A DNA stretch of 64,000 bases, from assembly GCA_977006965.1 (NCBI GenBank), contig OZ345378.1, positions 744,001 to 808,000 on the forward strand. The letters run 5' to 3'. The translations under genes were made by a program, and so were the position numbers. How positions within the stretch are numbered: position 1 is the stretch's first letter; every line of letters begins with the position of its first letter. Source of the stretch: Phymatolithon calcareum (Eukaryota; Rhodophyta; Florideophyceae; Hapalidiales). Positions 33,915 to 43,157 of this stretch are shown in pieces. The notes beneath the pieces are model-generated. The model made no database searches, was not told the DNA's origin, and was given only the letters and a program-made list of their open reading frames with translations.

Positions 33915-35123
33915 CGTCAATAAGTACGTAATGCTCTGGCGAAAATGCTCAAAGCAAATACTGCAAGGTACAGCTTCTATCATCGCGGAAGGCACAAGAA
34001 AGCCGAAGAAATTCTTAATGTCAACACTGACGCTCATTCATCTTCTCAGTTGCACCCCGGCCGTGGAGCCGTCATTGATACAGGGGCTACGAGATCCTGT
34101 ATCGGTCAGCCTGAAGCATATACGTATGCTAAACTATGCGGAAGAATATGTGCAACCCGTCCGTCACCGTTCCGGTTCAAGTTTGGCGATGTCATCCATA
34201 ACTCCCTCGTATCATTTCCATAATATGGTAATGATGCCGAGGGAATTTATGTCTACCTTCACCAAATGGAAAAAGGCTGGAATTCGAAGCAGATTTTGTC
34301 AAAGCAGACGTTCCTCTCCTACTCGGATTCGAAATTTCTTTGCAAGCACGGAATTAAAATCAAAATACGCGACAACAAAATCGAACATGAGCTTTGAAGC
34401 TTACCTGTCATGCGGGAGTACGGACATCTGTGGATGCGATGGCCTCAAGTGACACACCTTACGAAAGCTCAGCTCATTAAGCTTCACCACCACTATCGAC
34501 ACACCTTATTTGACAAACTGCATGCATTGTTCAAGGGAGTCGACCCGAACAACCTCCCCAGTACAACCCTATCGGTGCTGAAAGAAATCCAAAGATCATG
34601 CGAGCCCTGTTCTAAAATCGATCGAAAACAAATACGATTTCAAGTAGGGTTTCCTGATCCAGAAGACATCTACTTCAACCGTGAAATCGCGACGGATATC
34701 GTCAAGCTTGGAGATCGTAATTTACTTCATGTTGTCGATACAGGAACGCACTTTGGCACAGCTGAATTTCTCGACAGCCTCGACACTGCATCAGTTTGGA
34801 ACGCACTTTCGTCGTGCTGGACGCTCGTGTAATCGGGACAGCCGGATGTTATATTTTGTGACCGGGGTTCAGTGTTTACATTATTGGAATGGGAAACGCT
34901 AACGAAAGAAAATGGCGCTGCACGTAAGCTCTCAGGTCTGCAACACAATAACGGCATAAGTGTCTGCGAGCGCTACCACTCCCCGTTGCGCCAAATCTTC
35001 CGGGAGATCGAAATACAATGCCCATCGATGCATCCCGACCTCATGCTCAAAACGCAAATTAAGATAATGAACAGTTCAGAACGAAAGAAGATTTTTTTAC
35101 CTTTCGCACGCTCAGCGTTGTAG
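33915..35123 (+). pseudogene. LTR-retroelement remnant: aspartic protease and integrase
   Basis: In changing frames: VIDTGATRSCIG (retropepsin D-T-G-A) at about 34072-34107, then DVPLLLGFEISL, the typical end of such proteases. Next comes an integrase zinc-binding-like region (LHHHYRH...CEPCSKI, 34470-34620) and a core with EIATDIVKL (first Asp), FCDRGSVF (second Asp, about 34848-34872) and GISVCERYHSPLRQ (Glu, about 34951-34990). At least three frames are needed, so it is dead. RT and LTRs are not found. The protease-integrase order without RT between them resembles Copia order (PR-IN-RT). Confidence 0.7.
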
Positions 35124-35488
35124 AACCTCGCGAAACTCCACGTACTGTTCAAGAATGTCGTCGAACACCAGTTAGTCGTGGTGATCCGTAATGACCGCTG
35201 GTTTCCCAAAACGGGGACCGGGCATGGTGCGACGCCTACACCGGCCACTTCTCTCCGTGCGCTCCCGAAGGAGCACTGAGCCTAACAAACTTCGTTGATA
35301 CTTCCTTCGACTGCCTTCCGACTCATCGTGGTGCTCCAGTGCTGCCGCATTTGTACCATTCCTTATCTGGTCAACGGCGATTGAGATTGAAATATAGGCC
35401 ATTCAGACCCAATCAGACTGTCTCTGAATTTCCTCAAACGGTCGTGAGAACACGCCACTGTCTGCCAAACGGAGTCACTTGAGGTACG
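35124..35488. other. Continuation of retroelement decay, no clear domain
   Basis: A plus-strand stretch after the integrase (ending ...EPRETPRTVQE) looks like the integrase C-terminal tail. Then nothing recognisable up to the T-rich LINE-type tail at 35489. Confidence 0.3.
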
Positions 35489-35962
35489 TTGTTTGTTTGT
35501 TTATTGCAGGTTATTCGAATTACACAAAGTGTACATTATTCAACATCTAGGGGTCCTCTAAATGCTCCTGATATGGATCCATTCCTGGTACTCGCGTATC
35601 TGTTTCGCGCTAGTACTGCTGCACACCGTTGCTACTTGTCTTCTCGAGGTTGCTATTTCTTGACTTCGAAACTGCAACAATTTCTCAGCCGTTTTCATCA
35701 TTCCTACTTTAATGCTCTCGTACCAGCCCGACTGGACTAAACTCTTCATTGCCCCTCGGCTAGAGTCTCCCACTGTGCGTCTGACTTGAAACAGATGCAG
35801 AGGTGAATTCTTATAGTGAATCTTCGGACCACGCACAAATGAGCAGCTCTGACATTGGGTCTGCGTTGTCACCGACGACATTGCTCCCGTGCTGCTGCAC
35901 GATCTAAACTGCATTGTCACCTTTCTTTCTTTCTTTATGCAGGTTTCGGAGTTGTTGAACAA
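35489..35962 (-). mobile_element. Minus-strand element fragment with LINE-like (AAAC)n tail
   Basis: Minus strand ends in gcaataaacaaacaaac (complement of about 35489-35507), as 3' tails of the LINEs here do. It is preceded by a frame (35558-35962) that reads like protein (TVGDSSRGAMKSLVQSGWY). No RT motif is present, so this is a 3' end or unrelated coding sequence with a chance tail. Confidence 0.35.
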
Positions 35963-36419
35963 CTCCCCATCCTTACGTCTACAGTAGACTATAACAGATA
36001 CGAGTGGTACTTGATGTCACAGCAGCTCAAAGCCGCACAAAGTGCAGAGCTTCGGGGAGCTTAACATCTAAATCCATTGTCACCTTGTCGAGCTGCACCC
36101 ATGGTCCTTTCATTTCAGCAGCTGAACAGCAGGGCGTGTATATTTCTGCTCTCCGGAATAGCATTGCGTTATGTTCAAATGCTCCATCCGTCTTGTTCTT
36201 AATGGGATATTCCAGCATGATGAAATCGTCATGCTGTTTTTTGCTTGGCGAAATACACTCGTCCCCTCTCTCACCCGTCGTCTTGGATAGTGGGCGAGAT
36301 TTTTTGGTGCAGCAGGTCAAGTGCCTTCAAGATACTCGATATTCAGAAACGCTTAACTGTATTTATTGTTTCCTTTGTTTTTCTCTTTATCCTCCTCTTG
36401 GCATTTATTGCGCGCGGCT
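35921..36419 (-). other. Minus-strand coding-like sequence ending in a (GAAA)n stretch, interrupted by the Copia element
   Basis: A 97-codon minus frame (36027-36320; ...GPWVQLDKVTMDLDVKLPEA) ends in a stop, followed by gcataaagaaagaaagaaagg. On the far side of the Copia element another minus-strand coding-like stretch (40957-41080; LVNLSELDAAVYMEENTLVE) points into it, so the Copia insertion may have split one gene. The gene is unidentified. Confidence 0.35.
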
Positions 36420-36549
36420 TGCTATCCAGGTTAATCCTTACCGTTTGCTGCCCAGGCGGGGGAAGCTATATATACATGGTTTCCAGGCACACGTGTCATA
36501 CAACGAACGATTCATAATGCCCACATGTAAATGTATGTGTCATACAACA
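36420..36549 (-). repeat. Copia 3' LTR, 130 bp
   Basis: On the minus strand it begins TGTTGTATGACAC and ends CCTGGATAGCA. A second GTTGTATGACAC lies 44 bp in; the 5' LTR lacks exactly one such interval. The RNase H stop codon is 17 bp before the LTR, leaving no room for a typical polypurine tract. Confidence 0.8.
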
Positions 36550-36566
36550 GTCACCGCATGCGGGTA

Positions 36567-39180
36567 TTATGTACCGTTTTGGTTCAGGGTTGTGACGCAT
36601 TTCAGGAACTTCTTTGGGGTAAACGGCTTGTTCAGGAAATCGGACGGCTTCTCGGCTGTTGGGCTTTTGACTGCTTTGATATGCCCATCTATGATTTGCT
36701 CGCGCAGGTAATGGTATTGTACTTCTAGCTGCTTGGACTTGGGCGTCGGGTGCGGTGTCGTTGCGGTGGCGATTGATCCTGCGTTGTCAACGAACAGTGG
36801 CGTTGCTGTGTTCTGCATTTGCCTTATGTCAGTTAACAGCTGTCGCAAAACTCTGATTTGTCTTGCCGCATGGTATGCTGCGATGTATTCGGCTTCCCAT
36901 GTCGAGCCTGCCACTCTTTTTTGCCGTTTAGACTGCCATGCCACTGGTCCGCCGTTCCAGGTGAGAATGTACCCCGTTGTTGATCGTCTCGTGTCGGTGC
37001 ATCCTGCGTAGTCGCTATCGCAGTATCCTTTCAGCTCGTCGGGTTTTCCGTATGTAATGCCATAGTGCGGCGTGGACCGAAGGTAGTCGAGAACTCTTCG
37101 GGCTGCTTTCCAATGGTCTGCTGTCGGTTTGTGTGTGTACCTCCCCAGGGCTCCAGTTATTTGTCCTATGTCCGGGCGCGTGCTGTCGGCTAGATACCTG
37201 AAGTGACCGACCAGTTCGCCGTATGGGTACAGCTGTTCGTCAAGAGGTTCGTCATCGGGCGTTGCTGCTTTTAAGGGTGCGTTGAGGTACGGCGTTTTGA
37301 CTTTGTATCCATTGGTGGCGTTGTATATTTTCAGTATTTTGAATATGTACGCGGGCTGCGAGATTTTGATGGTATGTTTTTTCCAGTCTCTGTCCACCTT
37401 CCAGTTGATGATATGTTTGACTGGACCTAGGTCTTGGAGAGTGTATTGCGTGCGAAGTTGTGCTTTGACCTGTTTAAGGAGTTTCTCGTCATCGGATAAG
37501 GCAAGGAAGTCGTCCATTGTGATGACGAGAACTACGAAGTGTCTTGTCGCCGCGTCATGGAGTATGAATGTGCAAGAGTCTGCGTTGGAACGAGAGAAGT
37601 GCCACACTTTCAGGTGCTTTGCTAGGCCTGCGGTAAAGATACGGCAGGCTTGTTTGAGACCGTATATGTTTTTCTTGACGAGTCCGACGCAATTCGGGTG
37701 TTTCATCGTACCATCGAATCGAGGGAGCTGACGTACATATACCTGTTCTGATGGGCCTAGCCATTCGTGCAGAAATGCTGATTCTATGTCCCAGTGGTGT
37801 GCATAGAGGTCATGTGCTGCTGCGTAGGAGAGTGCAACTCTTATGGCATCCTTTCCCGCTACGGGCGATGAGATTTCGTTTGGGATGTAGTGTTGGTGTG
37901 GGATTTGGCGGTCGCCGCGAACGTTACACCTCGATTTGTGTTTGATTGCGTTACCGTGCTCATCTTCTTTAATGCGGTACGTCATCTTCATTGGCAGTAT
38001 TTTTGTACCTTTTGGTACTTTTGTTTTGTGGACCCACTCGATCGCCTTGACTTCGTCGAATCTGTCCAGTTCTGTGTCTTGCGATTCGCTCCACAGGTAG
38101 GCGTCCGGACAGTTTTGTGCCTGTTGTCTGGTTTTTGGTGCTGTTCGGACCGTAGTGCTATGGAACGATAGATGGGGCACATACGCATCGGGGTCAGCGT
38201 GTTGTTGGTATACTTGAAAGTCTGCTGATCTGCATTTCGTGATGGTTTGTTTCGCTAAGTTGAGCACTATGTAGTGGCGCTCGTCGTGTCTGCAAAGGTA
38301 TTGTACGAGGTGGGCTCTGTCTCTGGAGTGCTTCTTTTAGTCTTCTGGATCTGTGATAAACCCGAATTGTCCCAGTGGGAGAAACGATTGCGGTTGAGGT
38401 TCGCGCTCGTGCCATACTGCCGCTGGTACCACCTTCGCACCGTAGTGGTACGTTTCGTTGTACTTGTCTACCGTGTCCCGCAGTGAATACTCCCAAAAGC
38501 GTGGGGAGAGGTTGCTGTGTGCCATGGAGCTACGCGTTCGGTCCGCTAACGTCTGATTGATTCGCTCTGCTCTTGCGTTTTCTTGTGGGGTGTGTGGTGT
38601 CGTTAGCTTTAGCGTGATTCCGTGTGTTTCGAAGAAAGACATAAGGTCCTTAGTTTGAAACTCTTTTGCGTTTTCTGCTCGAAACTCTTGAATTTTTGAA
38701 CCAGTTTGGGCCATGATATTGAGCAGTACCGTTTTGATTCCTCCTTTAAGTTGTTTCCGATGGGTTAGGAGGTGTACTTGTAAGTATCTTGTCGCTTCGT
38801 CGAGATACGTTACGAAGTAATTGAATCCATTGTGTGATGGGACGTCCCATGAGCATGTATCGGAAGAAATGCTGACACCAGGTAGTGGCGTGCGCTTCGT
38901 GCCACTGAATGGTGCTCTTTTCATTTTGCCTTTGGCGCAACCTGAGCATGACATTGTTGGGGGTGTTCTTTTTAGTGTTGCTGGAAGGCCAGGGTAGTTC
39001 ATTTTGGCCATGACATGCAGAGTGTCTAGGCTAATATGGTTGAACAGTCTCTGGTAGTGATAGTAGTCTCTGTGGACTGCGTCGGGGTGTATAGGAGCTG
39101 GATTCATGTCTTGCAGTCGAGCGGTGAGCGGTGACGTACGAACCGTTGGGGTTGGTTTCCTTGTTCGGTTTGTACTTGTT
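36567..39180 (-). pseudogene. Copia integrase, reverse transcriptase and RNase H
   Basis: The integrase part (38337-39107 and upstream) has an H-H...C-x2-C zinc region (HRDYYHYQRLFNH...CSGCAKGK), SSDTCSWDV (first Asp), FRAENAKEF where the second catalytic Asp is Glu (codon complement of 38673-38675), and TPQENARAERI (Glu). A TAA at 38337-38339 separates it in frame from RT (WDIESAFLHEWL; KKNIYGLKQA; active site TMDDFLAL in place of YVDD) and RNase H (GYCDSDYAGC; STWEAEYIA; VDNAGSIA). RT-RH is one open frame of 566 codons. Confidence 0.9.
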
Positions 39181-39181
39181 G

Positions 39182-40861
39182 TTAAGTGTGGGGTAGATTT
39201 TGAGGCTCCGTGTCGGCGAGTTTCAGTTCTCTGGGCACAGTTCGCGCTGAATTTATTGTCATGTTTGTTTTTGGTTTGACGATAGTTCTGATCGGGATCT
39301 GGTACAGGCCATTTTTGCTCTTGCCTTCATAGAGAATATTTGTTGGTGGGGCGTTCGATGGCTTGGTAATATAGAATTTTCGCCTGCTAAAGTGGATGTT
39401 GCAATGCCGTGCGATTTGTGAGAGGGATGCGCGGGGGTGTTTCAGGGCCGGCACCACGACTGCATTCTGGATCGGTACCTTAGCTTTTCCGATTTGGATC
39501 TTAGTTGCCCCGTGACGTGTTACGGGTGATCGATGCCCTGTTGCTGTTATTGTGTACGTGGATTGAGTCGTTTCCATGTTATTAGATGCAGTTTTTAGAT
39601 GTGTGGGATAGCATCCCGAGTCTAGGAGTGCGGTTTGCTGTGGAGACGTTACCTGTGCGCTGCCGTCTGAGGTGTCGGTCTCGACCTCGTGCTCTGTTTG
39701 CGGTAGCATCTCTGGCTGGTTCGTTGCGTTACTTTGGATGTGGCGATGAGACCCGCGATAGCGGCGGTGGCGTCGAACTTTTACCACGTTTCCTGCGGGT
39801 GCCGCTAGCTGGAACTTTCGATACATGGGGAGGGATGGCCATTTTTGGTAGTCTCGGCATCCTGCTAAGTTATGAGCCGCCGTGCCGTGAAAACTGCACC
39901 ATGTAGTCGCTTGTTGTCCAGGCGGGGGAGGCATGTTACGGTGGACCAGTGTTCTATGGGGACCTCGTGTCGCCGGTTGGTGTCCGTATGTCGGTGTCGG
40001 TGGCCATGCGTTTCTCGGTTGGGTGTGGGAAACACTTATGTTTTGCATCGAAAGTGTTTGTAGGTACGTGGTGAGTTTTGCTATGTCTGTCTTGAGATCT
40101 GGGATTAGCATGGCTTGTGCACGTACTTGCGCATAGTGTTGGTCTTTGATACCGTTCAGGATGGTATCGATCGCAATTGTTTCGTTTTCCATGCCGGGGT
40201 AACCGAGTGCAATTAGCTGGTCTCGAATTTCCATATGCTTCTCGAGGTATGAATTAAGATCTTGGCCGGGATGGAGCTCTAGTGAAATGGCTTGTTAATA
40301 GAGAAGGCTTGAATTATTGGAAGGGTGTTGTTGAATGACTTTCGTTATGGTCGCGCAGAGGGCGTATGGCGTTTTTGTCGAAAAATAGCTTGATGGAAAA
40401 AGTTTCTTGACTTCCTTAGTTATCGATTGGCCAACTGCAAGCAGAGCGGACTGTTTGGAGAGTTCGTAGTTGGTTTTCTGTTCGTCTGTCGCGTCTTCCG
40501 GGCGCTCGACTTCTTCCATGAGATGGGTGTTAAATTTGAACTCATCCCTCATCCCGAGTACGATCAGGGACTGGTGCCATGTTGAGTAGTTGCGGAATGT
40601 CAGAGGATCGATTTGCCATAGTTTCTCCGATATGGTTGTGGGTGGCCTCGGCCTTTGAGGATTACCTTGAGTGGATGGCGGATTTGTTGCGTTTTTGAGG
40701 ATATATTTTGTGATCGTAGAGACCACGTATTGTGCGAATTTCGCGTGCTTGGTGGCGTTGCGATGATCTCGCCTTGTAGCTCGATCTGTTGGTCGAGAGA
40801 GATGCTTGGGAGATGTCTGTGATGTGTTTTCTGGCGCAGCTGTCTGCGATTTGGGGCCCAT
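39182..40861 (-). pseudogene. Copia gag and protease, one in-frame stop
   Basis: Starts at ATG 40861 (MGPKSQ...). A TAA at 40295-40297 splits the gag. Downstream in the same frame come the gag alpha-helical region (HPGQDLNSYLEKHMEIRDQL), a zinc-knuckle-like C-x2-H-x4-H-x4-C (WCSFHGTAAHNLAGC) and the protease motif ALLDSGCYPTHL (D-S-G). About 559 codons in total. The zinc motif differs from the retroviral C-x2-C-x4-H-x4-C. Confidence 0.85.
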
Positions 40862-40865
40862 AACC
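40854..40865 (-). promoter_or_regulatory. Primer-binding site of the Copia element, overlapping the gag start codon
   Basis: The coding strand reads GGTTATGGGCCC immediately after the LTR's terminal CA. It is complementary to GGGCCCAUAACC, the anticodon stem-loop of plant and animal initiator tRNA-Met. Priming from this internal part of a cleaved initiator tRNA is established for Drosophila copia. The ATG inside it is the gag start codon. Confidence 0.75.
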
Positions 40866-40951
40866 TGCTATCCAGGTTAATCCTTACCGTTTTCTGCCCA
40901 GGCGGGGGAAGCTATATATACATGGTTTCCAGGCACACGTGTCATACAACA
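40866..40951 (-). repeat. Copia 5' LTR, 86 bp (44 bp shorter than the 3' LTR)
   Basis: Matches 36420-36505 with one substitution besides the terminal base. The tatatata-containing core (about 40912-40920) may be its promoter. The target duplication abuts its outer end. Confidence 0.8.
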
Positions 40952-40956
40952 CGGCT

Positions 40957-41083
40957 CTCGCCAATAGAATACGAAATTATCTTCAACCAATGTATTTTCC
41001 TCCATGTACACTGCAGCATCAAGTTCACTGAGGTTGACCAGTTGCGCCCCGTCCATGGTCGACGCTGGCGGATGGTCTCCAGA
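40957..41083 (-). other. Coding-like sequence between the Copia and hAT-like elements
   Basis: The minus strand reads LVNLSELDAAVYMEENTLVE and continues open to the target duplication. It is probably part of the same disrupted gene as 36027-36320. No family was recognised. Confidence 0.3.
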
Positions 41084-41535
41084 CAGGGCTGTAACCCCAA
41101 TAAATTGGTACGGCAATATATTGCAATATGCAATAGTAATCTCAGATTCCACGATCCGTCGCGTATTGCAGTTCGTATTGGTCAGCTCAAGGAATTGCAA
41201 TTCGTATTACACAACGTACCCGTGGAACGTTTTGTACTCACGCCTATGATTTGGGAGCAGCGCGAAGTATTTTTTCGGCTGCACCACTAAAATACACACC
41301 AGGAGAGCAAAGACCCTGGTGCAGTCATACTTGAACGCAGCACGAGTCCCCCCGGATAGAGCCCTCGTGTTGCAATATGTATCATATTGCTTGAAGCACC
41401 TAATTGCAATTTCTTATTGCTCGAAATCCGTCTACTGCAATACGCACCACGCGATAGATAGCAATACGTATTGGGCATTGCGTCATGGACAGCAATACTC
41501 AGCAATAGTATTGGAAGCAGCCCTGGTTATACATC
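41084..41535 (+). mobile_element. hAT-like non-autonomous element rich in GCAATA/TATTGC
   Basis: Ends CAGGGCTGTA... and ...GAAGCAGCCCTG form an 8-bp inverted repeat of the hAT type. The interior holds more than ten GCAATA or TATTGC words, several as near-palindromes (gcaatacgtattg). hAT ends typically carry such subterminal repeats, which their transposases bind. No coding capacity. The 8-bp flanks (tctccaga, gttataca) do not match, so no target duplication supports it. Confidence 0.5.
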
Positions 41536-41697
41536 GCGGAGTCTGAGAAAGAACGCGACATGTCAAAGGAGCTGCATGTCCAACATTCACAAGGAGTTTT
41601 TTGTTAAATTGTCGCAAGCATCCGCAACTTGTCTCATGTGAAGATACTTCAAAGAAAAAGCCGATCTTTCTTCTTTCTTTCTTTATTGCGGAAAGAT

Positions 41698-41718
41698 CGC
41701 TCACACTTATGGTGAGCG
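41698..41718 (-). other. LINE 1 3' terminal hairpin overlapping the stop codon
   Basis: Inverted repeat cgctcac...gtgagcg; the stop codon (41707-41709) lies in the loop, about 15 bp before the tail. In several LINE clades a 3' stem-loop is what the RT recognises; that role here is inference. Confidence 0.55.
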
Positions 41719-43110
41719 TCTAGAGCTGTTTTGCAACAGCATCTCACTGTTCAGAAATTTGAGTACGGCTAGGGGTCTCTCACGGCATACCTTTTCTACA
41801 GTCTTTTTTCCCACTCGGCCAATATATTTTCGTCGTGAGGCGGAACGTCCACCACATCGTAGGATTAGGTGTTCGGTAGTTTCCTTGGAACCAGAATTAC
41901 AGGCCTTGCACACTGGATCGTACGGATTTACTTCCATATTGTATCCGTGGTGAAAAGTGGCAACCACTGGGGTGCAGTCTCCAATCAGCTGGTGCAGCAT
42001 CACCTCTGCTCGTCTATGCGATGTGGGAAAGTCTTCTCTAAGAGTTGGAACGACGACTGGATCGAATTTGGAAGGCGGCCTGAAGATGGATCTTGCTGCT
42101 TCGAGTGTCAGAGGAACTTTCTGGTTGCCCAGAAGGTTAGATTCGTAGATACCCTTTCGAGCTACTTCGTCGGCAGCATCATTTCTTGAAATTCCACAGT
42201 GGCTAGGAATCCAAATGCCTTCGACAAAGATACCCTTGGACATCAGCTGCTCCATAAGGCCCCAAAGTTTCCGTATCATCTGCCCGTATCCCCTCGATTC
42301 ACCGTCAAAGGAATCGATAGCGCTCCTACTGTCAGTGAAACACCGTATAGTGCTTCCAGGTGCGAATGGGATCTTCAACACTTCTTGGAACGCATGGGAA
42401 GCGGCAAAGACCTCGGCGTCATATGAAGATCCAACAGCTCCTGCTGTCAGCGCCAATTCCTTCACCATTTCGTTTCCGTTCATCAGCAAAATCCCTGCGC
42501 CGCCGACATTAGCAGGTATGGTTCTATACATGTCGAGCATATCGCCATCCTCATCACAAAGAACCACATGCTGTTTGGAAACGGTTGGAGTGGAGGCATA
42601 CGCATGTTTGTCACCGTCGTTGTAGAAAAGGAGAATATCCGGTGGTTTCCCGTGTCGAGTCGAAAAATTCGCTACCGCCGGGCTGTCTTGATGGTGCAAT
42701 ACATCGAATTTCTTCAGCGTCGCGGTGTACCAGCCTTCATCCCAGTTCACCGAGACTCGTTCGTCATTTTGAAAATCGCGGATGAACTCGGTGGGTATTT
42801 CTCCAACGCTGCCATCTGTCCATAGTTCAATGGCCGCTGGTTGCATGACTTCCCGCTCTAGGTTCAGAGCCACTGCGGCTAGTTTCTTTTCCTTTTCCCC
42901 ATTCTTTGCTGACGCAGGGGTAAGAAAACTGCAATACTTGTTCTTCGAACGGTCCTTCCGAATTGGTGGATGGAATCCATCTCGCGGGAGCGCAAGAATT
43001 CCCTTTTCAGCGAGCTTTTGGGTACTAGTCTCTCGCCATGATCGCACTTGACTCTTCGGTTTCGCCACACGAGTGCTCATTGCACCTATAACTGGGGTGT
43101 CCGGCGACAA
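41707..43110 (-). CDS. LINE 1 RNase H with a Tudor-like insertion, 467 codons
   Basis: Continuation of the LINE polyprotein, open as one frame. RNase H catalytic set: ELWTDGSV (Asp), YDAEVFAASHAF (Glu), CFTDSRSAIDSF (Asp) and WIPSHCGISRNDAADEVA (His, Asp). Between DGS (42808-42816) and the expected second strand GGAGILL (42493-42504), where family members have only a few residues, lie about 100 residues. These include RVSVNWDEGWYTATLKK and ILLFYNDGDKHAYA, which resemble Tudor/Agenet-like barrels. A C-x2-C...H-x4-C motif (CKACNSG...EHLILRC) follows near the end, as in many LINEs. The start is arbitrary, since the frame is part of a longer ORF2. Confidence 0.8.
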   Translation of the reverse strand: MSPDTPVIGAMSTRVAKPKSQVRSWRETSTQKLAEKGILALPRDGFHPPIRKDRSKNKYCSFLTPASAKNGEKEKKLAAVALNLEREVMQPAAIELWTDGSVGEIPTEFIRDFQNDERVSVNWDEGWYTATLKKFDVLHHQDSPAVANFSTRHGKPPDILLFYNDGDKHAYASTPTVSKQHVVLCDEDGDMLDMYRTIPANVGGAGILLMNGNEMVKELALTAGAVGSSYDAEVFAASHAFQEVLKIPFAPGSTIRCFTDSRSAIDSFDGESRGYGQMIRKLWGLMEQLMSKGIFVEGIWIPSHCGISRNDAADEVARKGIYESNLLGNQKVPLTLEAARSIFRPPSKFDPVVVPTLREDFPTSHRRAEVMLHQLIGDCTPVVATFHHGYNMEVNPYDPVCKACNSGSKETTEHLILRCGGRSASRRKYIGRVGKKTVEKVCRERPLAVLKFLNSEMLLQNSSRRSP

Positions 43111-43157
43111 TCTTAACGCATTTTTCCATCACCATGGTAGCCTCCAGTTCTCCAAAA

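Larger units (their letters stand above)
36420..40951 (-). mobile_element. Ty1/Copia LTR retrotransposon, 4.5 kb, with 5-bp target duplication
   Basis: LTRs at 36420-36549 (3' LTR) and 40866-40951 (5' LTR) flank gag-PR and IN-RT-RH frames in Copia order. The element is bounded by CGGCT at 36415-36419 and 40952-40956. LTR ends are TGTTG...TAGCA on the coding strand. The shared 85 bp differ at one position, so insertion looks recent, yet the frames carry two in-frame TAA stops (40295-40297 and 38337-38339) and a frame change between protease and integrase near 39180. Confidence 0.92.
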
